Assembly (NCBI GenBank): GCA_900554225.1
Contig: USGH01000198.1
Span: forward strand, 1-5,065
DNA: 5,065 bases
Reading direction: 5' to 3'
From: an uncultured Eubacteriales bacterium
GTDB lineage: Bacteria > Bacillota > Clostridia > Oscillospirales > CAG-272
The notes beneath the pieces are model-generated. The model had not been told where the DNA came from and made no database searches. It was given only the letters and a program-made list of their open reading frames with translations. Of this stretch, positions 1-4,903 are shown piece by piece (the stretch's first letter is position 1; every line of letters begins with the position of its first letter). The position numbers and the translations under genes were made by a program.

Positions 1-140
1 TCAACCAGTCCTTTCCCCTTCATACACACGCTTTGATAATATTCCCGGTTGCCAGCTTCGTCATAGGTATATATTTCATACAATGTGCCTGCCTTTCGGG
101 TATCATCGTATTGGAACAGTGAGGTGAGGTCTCGATCCGG
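1..140 (-). pseudogene. 5'-truncated minus-strand ORF of unknown function, continues off the left edge
   Basis: A minus-strand frame is open for 46 codons from just after a TAG (complement of 141-143) to the window edge. It has no usable start: the only ATG in frame (23-21) lacks a Shine-Dalgarno. The translation looks like real protein, rich in Tyr and charged residues, with the stretch YEIYTYDEAGNREYY. YTYDEAGNR recalls the YD-repeat (RHS) motif, but one copy is too little to assign a family. Its 5' end is missing exactly where the plus-strand HprK-like fragment also loses its 5' end, so I read it as a gene cut by a rearrangement rather than a gene with a hidden start. It could also be a chance open frame. 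Confidence 0.3.
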
Positions 141-350
141 CTATTGTCCCCAAGAGAAGCCGCCGCAAAGATCTTCTGTCAGTTCCTGATTCCCGCCGCG
201 GAGACAAAGGAAGCGGTAATCGTCGCCGCCATGACCGATCGGATGCTGCGGGAAACGCCGGTCTGGCTCTTCCGGAATCGTGGACTTCTCGAGGGAACCC
301 GCATCTGCCGCGATACGTTGGCACAATACGAAAAGGAGCGTGCGAAATGA
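123..350 (+). pseudogene. C-terminal remnant of an HPr-kinase-like (HprK/PEPCK-type) protein
   Basis: The frame is open from 123 (TGA at 120-122) to the TGA at 348-350, about 75 residues. The pattern SPREAAAKIFCQFLIPA, then an Ala-rich helix, then ETPVWLFRNR, then a helix ending in charged residues, matches what I know of the extreme C-terminus of HprK-like kinases found beside PqqD proteins (an aromatic-rich start, a 'vPvyrL' strand, a last helix). The kinase core with the P-loop is absent. The only early start candidate is TTG at 144, with no well-placed Shine-Dalgarno, so this is probably a 5'-truncated remnant rather than an intact small gene. Its stop overlaps the next start in ATGA (347-350), as expected for a former translationally coupled pair. 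The family call rests on pattern memory and on the PqqD neighbour, not on an alignment. Confidence 0.45.
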
Positions 351-625
351 CCTATCAAATCACAAAAGGCGTCGTGAAAGTAACCGTGTGCGACGAACAT
401 CTGCTGGTCGCCACAGGGGACGCACGCCAAACCCTGCCATATGTCAAGCATTTGAACGCAGCCGGTGCATATATCTGGAGCAAGCTGGAAAATGCTGTCC
501 CGGCGGAGCAGATTGCAGAAAGCATCGCTGCGGACTACGGCATATCCGAAAAGGACGCGCGCGCATCTCTGCAGACCTTTTTCAAAACCTTATGCGATGC
601 CGGATATATCCGTCCGGAATCCTGA
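347..625 (+). CDS. PqqD-family peptide chaperone (RiPP recognition element)
   Basis: The product is 92 residues, the usual length of stand-alone PqqD proteins. PqqD-like domains form a small winged helix that binds the leader of a ribosomally made precursor peptide and presents it to a modifying enzyme such as a radical SAM protein. The family hallmark is seen: an N-terminal beta-rich part, then LNAAGAYIW at residues 36-44 (family pattern LNxTGaxIW), then a helix with EQIAESIAADYGIS (54-67), then the last helix and CDAGYI (83-88). The start at 347 has AAAAGGAG at 331-338, 8 nt upstream, and overlaps the stop of the HprK-like remnant. No precursor peptide or maturase lies in the window, so its substrate is unknown. 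Although intact, it may be an orphan: its partner upstream is truncated and I see no promoter of its own. Confidence 0.8.
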   Translation: MTYQITKGVVKVTVCDEHLLVATGDARQTLPYVKHLNAAGAYIWSKLENAVPAEQIAESIAADYGISEKDARASLQTFFKTLCDAGYIRPES

Positions 626-644
626 GCATAAACCAAAAAAAGAG

Positions 645-1066
645 ATGTCGGTAATGATCCCCCAGTCCTGAATAGACGCGGAAATGGCAGCGCGTGTGAT
701 GCAGTCATTGGCGGTCGAGGGGCACAACAGCATCATGCCGCAGTATTATGAGGTGGTGCTCACGACCAAGTACATCCACGAACGGATCCACGAGATTCCG
801 GCAGATGTGATCAATCCGTGGCTCTTGCACGATACACATATAGAAACGCACGATTCTCGATCGCCAACGTTCGTGGGCTGGATACGCCGTTCACGGTGCA
901 GATCCTTGCGTATTTTGACCGGAAGATGAACGCCGTGCTGATCGATGCGGAGATCGTCGGGGAGCGCACCATCATCTCCAGTCGTGTCGGCGCGCGGATC
1001 CATACGGTGGTGGCAACCACAAGCGGTGGCGTGAAAATCACCCGGATGGAGGGGTATATCGTTTGA
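645..1066 (+). pseudogene. Broken gene of unknown function: in-frame TGA plus frameshift
   Basis: Two open segments appear to be halves of one protein. The first starts at ATG 645 (MSVMIPQS), meets TGA at 669-671, and continues in the same frame from 672 (IDAEMAARVMQSL) through PQYYEVVLTTKYIHERI and NPWLLHDTHIETHD. The second is in another frame and is protein-like from about 853 (FSIANVRGLDTPFTVQ) through ILAYFDRKMNAVLIDAEIVG to TGA 1064-1066. Reading TGA as CGA (Arg) and restoring one base, or seven bases, near 846-856 gives a continuous protein of about 140 residues. I do not recognise its family. There are no obvious membrane segments. It follows the PqqD-like gene by 19 nt and may have belonged to the same operon. 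Shine-Dalgarno support for ATG 645 is weak (AAAAAAAGAG just upstream). TGA recoding is unlikely because TGA ends other genes here. Confidence 0.5.
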
Positions 1067-1071
1067 AAGCC

Positions 1072-1100
1072 TTGCAATTCCACCTCCGTTGTGGTATACT
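1072..1100 (+). promoter_or_regulatory. Sigma-A-type promoter of the P-loop ATPase / MGMT operon
   Basis: TTGCAA (1072-1077), a 17-nt spacer and TATACT (1095-1100) fit a sigma-A promoter one base from consensus in the -35 box. Transcription should begin near 1107, leaving a leader of about 70 nt before the ATG at 1179. The -10 box is preceded by TGG, giving TGGTATACT, the same nonamer as in the other two promoters of this window. The leader holds a short hairpin CCCG/CGGG (1124-1127 with 1136-1139) and two copies of GCGCATCC (1108-1115 and 1144-1151). I recognise no riboswitch in it. Confidence 0.75.
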
Positions 1101-1173
1101 TGTGACAGCGCATCCGGTATGTACCCGATGTAAAACGGGAGACGCGCATCCATGGAATGCCATCACGGAGGTG
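1081..1173 (+). repeat. 9-bp perfect inverted repeat joining promoter spacer and Shine-Dalgarno
   Basis: CACCTCCGT at 1081-1089 is the exact reverse complement of ACGGAGGTG at 1165-1173, which contains the Shine-Dalgarno of the ATPase gene. The left arm sits between the -35 and -10 boxes, so transcripts from the local promoter lack it. Only read-through transcripts from upstream would carry both arms and could mask the ribosome site. Confidence 0.4.
1167..1173 (+). promoter_or_regulatory. Ribosome binding site that sets the ATPase start at 1179
   Basis: GGAGGTG lies 5 nt before ATG 1179. The in-frame ATG at 1152 lies upstream of this site and has no ribosome site of its own. It also sits in a small hairpin, ATGG/CCAT (1152-1155 with 1160-1163). 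Confidence 0.8.
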
Positions 1174-1178
1174 TTTGT

Positions 1179-1787
1179 ATGGGCTTTGGTATTTTGATCT
1201 TCGGACAAAACGGCGCCGGGAAATCGACGCTGGCACACGCATTGGCAAGAGAAACCGGTTGGTTTGAGATGGATGTCGAGGACTACTATTTCCCGTCCCA
1301 AAGGGCGTCCCGTGCCGCCGCGCTCGATGGACGGATCCAGGAACTGCCACAGAGCGCCGATGTGCCGTTTTCCGCGCCGCAGTCTAAGGAAGCGGTGACA
1401 GAAGCGATCCGGGCGGACGTTCTGACCCACCCACACTTCATTCTCTCCGGCGTCACGGTCCATCATTTCCCGGCGGACATTCTCGCGTCGATTGTCCTTG
1501 CCGTCCGATTGGAGGTGCCGTTGGACTGTCGCCTTACCCGTATCCACGACCGGGAGAAATACCGTTTCGGTGATCGGGTAGCGGAAGAAGGTGATATGTA
1601 CACGCAGCAGAATGCGCTTTGTGCCATAGTGAAGCACCGTGCGGATACCGTCATCGACGAAATGGAAGCGGAACTGCACTGTCCTGTTCTCCTTCTCTCC
1701 GGGGAGACCCCGGTGACGGAAAACGTGGCAGTGCTCTGCGATTGGCTTACAAAAAACGGAATCCGCCCACGGTTTTGTTCGGAGTGA
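1179..1787 (+). CDS. Small P-loop NTPase, kinase-like (AAA/adenylate-kinase-type fold)
   Basis: The product is 202 residues. The P-loop is GQNGAGKST at residues 9-17, right after a hydrophobic beta strand (GILIF). An acidic DVEDYYF follows at 32-38, where small nucleoside or shikimate kinases place substrate-binding acids. HFILSGV (86-92) has the look of the third strand of these kinases. The Arg-rich RIHDREKYRFGDRV (121-134) resembles a LID with arginine fingers. These features suggest a small-molecule or nucleotide kinase, or a related ATPase of the uncharacterised AAA_17/18 group; the substrate cannot be told. The protein should be cytosolic, with no signal peptide or membrane helix. It is the first gene of a likely two-gene operon with the MGMT-family gene, which starts 8 nt after its stop. 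A longer start at 1152 is disfavoured by the ribosome site position. Confidence 0.8.
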   Translation: MGFGILIFGQNGAGKSTLAHALARETGWFEMDVEDYYFPSQRASRAAALDGRIQELPQSADVPFSAPQSKEAVTEAIRADVLTHPHFILSGVTVHHFPADILASIVLAVRLEVPLDCRLTRIHDREKYRFGDRVAEEGDMYTQQNALCAIVKHRADTVIDEMEAELHCPVLLLSGETPVTENVAVLCDWLTKNGIRPRFCSE

Positions 1788-1795
1788 GGCGCCCT

Positions 1796-2125
1796 ATGCG
1801 TATGGATACAGAAGCCCTTGCGTATGAGATCCTGTCTGTGGTGGAAGAGATCCCGGAAGGCAATGTAGCGACCTACGGACAGATCGCCCGTTTGATCGGC
1901 AGAGAGAAAAACGCCCGTCTGGTCGGCACGATCCTGAGCCGCGCGGAGAATTATGGGACATATCCCTGTCACCGCGTCGTCAATCATATGGGAAGATGCG
2001 CAGCCAGCTTTCGGAGACAGCGCATTCTGCTTGAAGCGGAGGGCGTGACTTTTCGGGATAACGGCACGGTTGACATGAAAAAACATCGGTGGCAGGAGGG
2101 GAGCGACGCCCCGAACGGTCGATAA
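1796..2125 (+). CDS. MGMT-family DNA alkyltransferase, single DNA-binding domain with active-site Cys
   Basis: The product is 109 residues, the size of stand-alone C-terminal MGMT domains. EGNVATYGQIARLIG (21-35) contains the helix-turn-helix Tyr27 used to flip the damaged base. Arg41 in NARLVG is the arginine-finger position. PCHRVV (57-62) is the active site; Cys58 would accept the alkyl group from O6-alkylguanine. LLEAEGV (78-84) and VDMKKHRW (92-99) complete the fold. Because the Cys is present, it is not an alkyltransferase-like (ATL) protein, which lacks that Cys. The N-terminal domain of full-length Ogt/Ada is missing, as in many Firmicutes 'MGMT family proteins'. The loop between GRCAASF and RRQRILLEAEGV seems several residues shorter than usual, where a GG.E-type turn is normally found; this could affect activity. 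GAGG at 1784-1789 precedes the ATG. MDT at 1802 is an alternative start. Confidence 0.85.
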   Translation: MRMDTEALAYEILSVVEEIPEGNVATYGQIARLIGREKNARLVGTILSRAENYGTYPCHRVVNHMGRCAASFRRQRILLEAEGVTFRDNGTVDMKKHRWQEGSDAPNGR

Positions 2126-2154
2126 TGGAGGAGAACAGCCATATTCCACACAGC

Positions 2155-2197
2155 AAAAAATACCCGCGCATCGGATTGGGTCCGAAAAAGCGCGGGC
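2155..2197 (-). terminator. Intrinsic terminator of the DUF4838-deoD operon
   Basis: On the minus strand, GCGCGGG-type arms (2190-2196 with 2163-2169) with inner pairs TCGGA/TCCGA (2171-2175 with 2181-2185) form a G+C-rich stem. It is followed by the T-tract TATTTTTT (complement of 2155-2162). It lies 18 nt after the deoD stop. Read from the plus strand the same hairpin has only a weak T-run, so it ends the convergent ATPase/MGMT transcript poorly, if at all. Confidence 0.85.
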
Positions 2198-2214
2198 ATT
2201 CGTTTGGTATGGAA

Positions 2215-2952
2215 TTAGAGCCGGATTGCTGTCTCCAACGCGAGGGTCATCATATCGGTGAAGGAGTTCTGTCGTTCCTCCGCCGTGGTTGCCTCTCCAG
2301 TGCGCATATGGTCGGAGATCGTGCAGATGGCGAGGGCGTTCTTCCCAGCACGTGCAGCGGTCATATACAGTGCGGCGGCTTCCATTTCCGTAGCCAGCAC
2401 ACCCATTTTGGACCACGCGACGGTAGGACGACCGGATTCCATGCCATCCTCCCGCTCATCATAGAACGTATCGGAGGTCAGCAGGTTTCCGACATGGTAC
2501 GACAATCCCAGCGATTCCGCCAGGTCTGCCGCGGTACGCAGGAGCTTATACGAAGCGGTTGGCGCATAGGTTCCCGGCAGTCCGTATTGACGTGCGAAAT
2601 CCGACGTAGTGGAGCAGCTCATCCCCAGTACAATGTCGCGCACATGGACAGAGGGCTGCAGTGCGCCGGCGGAACCGATACGCAGAATGTTCTCTACGCC
2701 GAAAATATGGTATAGCTCATAGGCGTAAATGCCCATCGACGGCATTCCCATCCCGCTTGCCATCACCGATACGCGCGTATTCTTGTAGTATCCCGTGTAC
2801 CCCTGCACACCGCGGACATTGTTGATAAGCACTGCGTCGGAGAGAAAATGCGCTGCGATGAACTGTGAACGGAGCGGATCTCCCGGCATGAGGACCGTTT
2901 TCGCGAAATCCGCCGGGGATGCGGCAATATGTGGTGTCGGATAAGCTGCCAT
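2215..2952 (-). CDS. deoD: Purine-nucleoside phosphorylase, DeoD type
   Basis: The product is 245 residues; the Escherichia coli enzyme has 239. It splits purine (deoxy)nucleosides with phosphate into a free base and (deoxy)ribose 1-phosphate, as a cytosolic, usually hexameric enzyme of nucleoside salvage. The expected residues are in place: His9, MPGDPLR at 22-28 (phosphate loop with Arg28), SGMGMPS (66-72), RIGSAGA (91-97, phosphate Arg91), the nucleoside-binding ATEMEAAA (187-194) and SDHMRT (213-218) with the catalytic Asp214, and EER with Arg227. All correspond to active-site residues of DeoD. The start at 2952 follows GGAGGT with 4 nt between; a TTG at 2964 would overlap that ribosome site. 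The gene lies 34 nt after the DUF4838 stop, with no promoter seen between them, and is followed by a terminator. It is therefore the second gene of that operon. Confidence 0.96.
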   Translation of the reverse strand: MAAYPTPHIAASPADFAKTVLMPGDPLRSQFIAAHFLSDAVLINNVRGVQGYTGYYKNTRVSVMASGMGMPSMGIYAYELYHIFGVENILRIGSAGALQPSVHVRDIVLGMSCSTTSDFARQYGLPGTYAPTASYKLLRTAADLAESLGLSYHVGNLLTSDTFYDEREDGMESGRPTVAWSKMGVLATEMEAAALYMTAARAGKNALAICTISDHMRTGEATTAEERQNSFTDMMTLALETAIRL

Positions 2953-2956
2953 AAGT

Positions 2957-2962
2957 ACCTCC
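2957..2962 (-). promoter_or_regulatory. Ribosome binding site of deoD
   Basis: GGAGGT on the minus strand (complement of ACCTCC) lies 4 nt before ATG 2952. It fixes the start and excludes the longer TTG start at 2964. Confidence 0.8.
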
Positions 2963-2986
2963 AAAACAACAGTGTGAGATTTTCGG

Positions 2987-4555
2987 TTATTTCCAGTCCA
3001 CAGGGGAGAGGGCGAAATCGGGATCGGCGGTGAAATTGCGCCATTCGTTCCAGCGGATGCCGAGCGATTCCACCGTGCGGAAGAATACCTCGCCCTCCAC
3101 GGGATCCGGGCATAGCATCAGCTTCACATACGTCCACTGAAGCCGGGATTTTGTGATCCGTTCGAGATACCGATCGTTTTCCGCAGCCGTTTCCGCCGCG
3201 TTCCACCAACCCTCGATGGCTGCAAAATGCTCGCGGTAGACCTCCTCCGGGATGATCGCAAACGGTGGAGCCCAGATGTTGAAATGGCGTCCCCGGGTCG
3301 CGTCACAGACAAAATCGAGAAATTTCTTCACATACACGCCGCCCGCGCCATAGTATCCGGTGCAGAAATCGTCAATGGCAGCCTGGTATTCCTCCTCGGT
3401 CATGTAGGGATTCCACATACACTGTGCCAACAGATACGCCCGCAGCTCACCAAATTCACCGGAATTCGACTGATAGTTGCCTTCCGGATACATGCCGACC
3501 ACGTGATGCTGCGCGAAAAACTCCATATTGGAACGGAGCACGCGGAAATTCGGGAACGGTGGGATGTAGTACGAGAAATCGGTCACGTAGTCCCAGATGT
3601 ACAGTCGGTTGCAGATCTTACTCCATTCCGTGATGTCGTGAATGAACGCGCCGTTGACCGCGCAGGACGGGTCGCCGAGATCGTGGGAGAAGCAGCATTC
3701 GATGGAGCAGAGCCGAACGATCACATTGTCGCGCGGACGGGTGATCGCCGGAGCCTTTCGTGTGTACTGGTAGGCAAGGGTCTCGATTGCCACGTGCGGG
3801 TAGTCTTCTCGAATGTCGTCCGCTACAGCATTGACAAAACGCAGGAGTGTGCCTGCGGGACTGCCTTCCTCTGCATCGGCCGCGAGACATTTCGGACACG
3901 TGCACGGATGCATATTGTCGTTCTGGGAAACGGAGAGAATCCTGCAGTCCGGGTGCGCGGCGAGGATCTTGCGTACATTTTTCTTGACGGTCGCGAGAAT
4001 TGCGGGATCGCTGAGACACGGCTGTGTGGTCTGATCGCCATATTCGGACAGTCCCGCCAGCGTGTGGACAAAGCCGATCCACTTGTTGTCGCGGTAATTG
4101 ACGTGGTTCGCACGCATCCATTCGGGATTCTGCGCACAGATCCAGTCGAGCTGTCGATATTCAAACGGCGGGACAAAGTGATCGGTGAATCCTTCAGGCA
4201 GATCCACGTCGCCCTCCTTCAGGATCGCAGCATCTACATGCAGATACCGCCAACCCACCCATTTTGTGAGAAACTGGTACAGCACGTCTGTGAGCTTCCC
4301 GTCGCTCCAGAGGTGGAGATTGCCGTTCCGTACCGCGATGGTGAGACCGCTCTGCGGCATATCGGGGGTCGGCGAGAATACAATCAGTCTCTCCGTTCGT
4401 TCTGCCTGGATACATACGGGCAGTGTGGTACCGATGGTTTGTCGGAGTTCCTTTTGGAGAAGCGTCCCGGCTTCCAACTCCGCGTGTGTGCTGGAACGGA
4501 CAATGATCTGGAACTCTGCCAGAGAAATGCCGGCGATCTGGATATGTTTTGTCAT
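2987..4555 (-). CDS. DUF4838 domain protein with glycosidase-like architecture, cytosolic
   Basis: The product is 522 residues. An N-terminal alpha/beta part (about 1-125, ending in KWVGWRYLHVD at 98-108) resembles the domain that precedes the barrel in GH20/GH67-type enzymes. The rest matches DUF4838: FEYRQLDW (131-138), SVSQNDN (208-214), a cysteine cluster HPCTCPKC (216-223), GSPAGTLLRFVN (231-242), and the Trp/Tyr-rich barrel strands RLYIWDYVTDFSYY (317-330) and MYPEGNYQSNSGEFGELR (355-372). DUF4838 proteins are often annotated as putative glycosidases, but no catalytic activity is established from this sequence. The Cys cluster could bind a metal or be structural. No signal peptide is present, so it should act in the cytosol, unlike many secreted relatives. 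The start at 4555 is supported by AAAGGAG 8 nt upstream (complement of 4564-4570); an upstream ATG at 4633 would lie above the promoter. It is the first gene of an operon with deoD. Confidence 0.88.
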   Translation of the reverse strand: MTKHIQIAGISLAEFQIIVRSSTHAELEAGTLLQKELRQTIGTTLPVCIQAERTERLIVFSPTPDMPQSGLTIAVRNGNLHLWSDGKLTDVLYQFLTKWVGWRYLHVDAAILKEGDVDLPEGFTDHFVPPFEYRQLDWICAQNPEWMRANHVNYRDNKWIGFVHTLAGLSEYGDQTTQPCLSDPAILATVKKNVRKILAAHPDCRILSVSQNDNMHPCTCPKCLAADAEEGSPAGTLLRFVNAVADDIREDYPHVAIETLAYQYTRKAPAITRPRDNVIVRLCSIECCFSHDLGDPSCAVNGAFIHDITEWSKICNRLYIWDYVTDFSYYIPPFPNFRVLRSNMEFFAQHHVVGMYPEGNYQSNSGEFGELRAYLLAQCMWNPYMTEEEYQAAIDDFCTGYYGAGGVYVKKFLDFVCDATRGRHFNIWAPPFAIIPEEVYREHFAAIEGWWNAAETAAENDRYLERITKSRLQWTYVKLMLCPDPVEGEVFFRTVESLGIRWNEWRNFTADPDFALSPVDWK

Positions 4556-4597
4556 AATGCGGACTCCTTTCGGATAAAAAATTGCGTTTCTACAGAG

Positions 4598-4626
4598 AGT
4601 ATACCATGGACTGTACAGATTGTCAA
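4598..4626 (-). promoter_or_regulatory. Consensus sigma-A promoter of the DUF4838-deoD operon
   Basis: On the minus strand TTGACA (complement of 4621-4626), 17 nt, and TATACT (complement of 4598-4603) match consensus in all but one base. Transcription should begin near 4591, giving a leader of roughly 36 nt. The spacer contains the palindrome CTGTACAG (4611-4618), a possible repressor site. TACAGA occurs at 4591-4596 and again at 4614-4619, about two helical turns apart and flanking the -10 box. No regulator gene is next to it. Confidence 0.9.
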
Positions 4627-4680
4627 CAGCCACCAGATGATTTTTTGTGAATTTTCCTACTAAAAAAAGTCAAATATCCC

Positions 4681-4709
4681 TTGACAAACCAGAGAATCTG
4701 TGGTATACT
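4681..4709 (+). promoter_or_regulatory. Consensus sigma-A promoter of the tRNA, with A-tract upstream element
   Basis: TTGACA (4681-4686), a 17-nt spacer and TATACT (4704-4709) form a near-ideal promoter. The A-rich stretch at about 4659-4676 (seven A in a row, then AAATAT) sits where an UP element would bind RNA polymerase alpha subunits. Start of transcription is expected near 4716, about 23 nt before the mature tRNA. It diverges from the DUF4838 promoter, with 54 bp between the two -35 boxes. Confidence 0.92.
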
Positions 4710-4738
4710 ATAAAAGCTGTCGGGAAACCTACAGATAT

Positions 4739-4815
4739 GCCCCATTAGCTCAGCTGGTTAGTGCAGTCAGCTCATAACTGATCGGTCCTGGGTTCATATC
4801 CCCGATGGGGCACCA
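4739..4815 (+). tRNA. tRNA with CAT anticodon (elongator Met likely, Ile2 possible), encoded CCA
   Basis: The 77-nt sequence folds as a cloverleaf. The acceptor GCCCCAT pairs fully with ATGGGGC, followed by A73 and encoded CCA. The anticodon stem is GTCAG/CTGAT with loop CTCATAA, anticodon CAT at 4773-4775. It is not an initiator: there is no run of three G-C pairs in the anticodon stem, and position 1 pairs normally with 72. Three features are unusual. The D-stem GCTC/GTGC has a T-T mismatch at 12-23. The T-stem CTGGG/CCCCG has a T-C mismatch at 50-64. The T-loop is TTCATAT, with T instead of the near-invariant A58. It may be a functional but divergent tRNA, or a decaying copy. A CAT anticodon could also be read as AUA if modified to lysidine. 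No terminator is seen after it. Confidence 0.85.
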
Positions 4816-4826
4816 AACGGAGGTCC

Positions 4827-4855
4827 AGCCGCCCTTCGATACATAAATAGCGGCT
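4827..4855 (+). other. Hairpin between tRNA and the last gene, not a clear terminator
   Basis: AGCCGC (4827-4832) and GCGGCT (4850-4855) form a 6-bp stem with a 17-nt loop. No T-run follows; the palindrome TTCGCGAA (4855-4862) does. It could separate the tRNA 3' end from the downstream message by processing or by weak termination. A ribosome-site-like GGAGGT (4819-4824) sits just after the CCA but has no start codon within reach. Confidence 0.4.
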
Positions 4856-4872
4856 TCGCGAATAAATCGTCG

Positions 4873-4895
4873 TCCTTTATGGAAACATGAAAGGA
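4873..4895 (+). promoter_or_regulatory. GAAA-capped hairpin covering the Shine-Dalgarno of the 4904 gene
   Basis: TCCTTTATG (4873-4881) pairs with CAT and AAAGGA (4886-4888, 4890-4895), with only G4889 bulged, and is closed by a GAAA tetraloop (4882-4885). The right arm is most of the Shine-Dalgarno AAAGGAGA of the ATG at 4904. When folded it would hide the ribosome site, which suggests translational control. No ligand-binding domain was recognised upstream. Confidence 0.5.
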
Positions 4896-4903
4896 GAGTG
4901 GCT

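Noticed and set aside
144..350. Complete small gene starting at TTG 144
   Set aside because: No well-placed ribosome site; the sequence looks like the tail of a longer kinase-like protein, and the frame is open further upstream to 123.
669..671. TGA as recoded codon (selenocysteine or reassigned)
   Set aside because: TGA is a normal stop for the PqqD-like and ATPase genes, no SECIS-like element was seen, and the same gene also has a frameshift, so a nonsense mutation is simpler.
672..790. Resemblance of the first half of the broken gene to the N-terminal domain of FhaA-type proteins
   Set aside because: The similarity (an E-AR--M-SL helix, then PQYYEVVL) is too slight to name a family, and no FHA domain follows.
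2163..2196. Hairpin as terminator for the plus-strand ATPase/MGMT operon
   Set aside because: On the plus strand the stem is followed only by CATTCGTTTGG, a poor T-tract; its T-tract is on the minus strand.
1463..2416. 317-residue minus-strand open frame
   Set aside because: It runs antisense through the ATPase and MGMT genes and across the terminator and deoD end; no domain is visible and the plus-strand genes are well supported.
2089..2715. 208-residue plus-strand open frame
   Set aside because: It is antisense to most of deoD and crosses the terminator hairpin; DeoD has all its expected active-site residues on the other strand.
3227..4663. 478-residue plus-strand open frame opposite the DUF4838 gene
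   Set aside because: It is an antisense shadow: the minus strand encodes a protein with clear family motifs, a promoter and a ribosome site, whereas this frame has no recognised domain or ribosome site.
4739..4895. T-box or other known riboswitch
   Set aside because: The folded element is a complete cloverleaf with CCA, not a T-box; no T-box AGGGTGGNACCGCG-like sequence or other known aptamer core was found.
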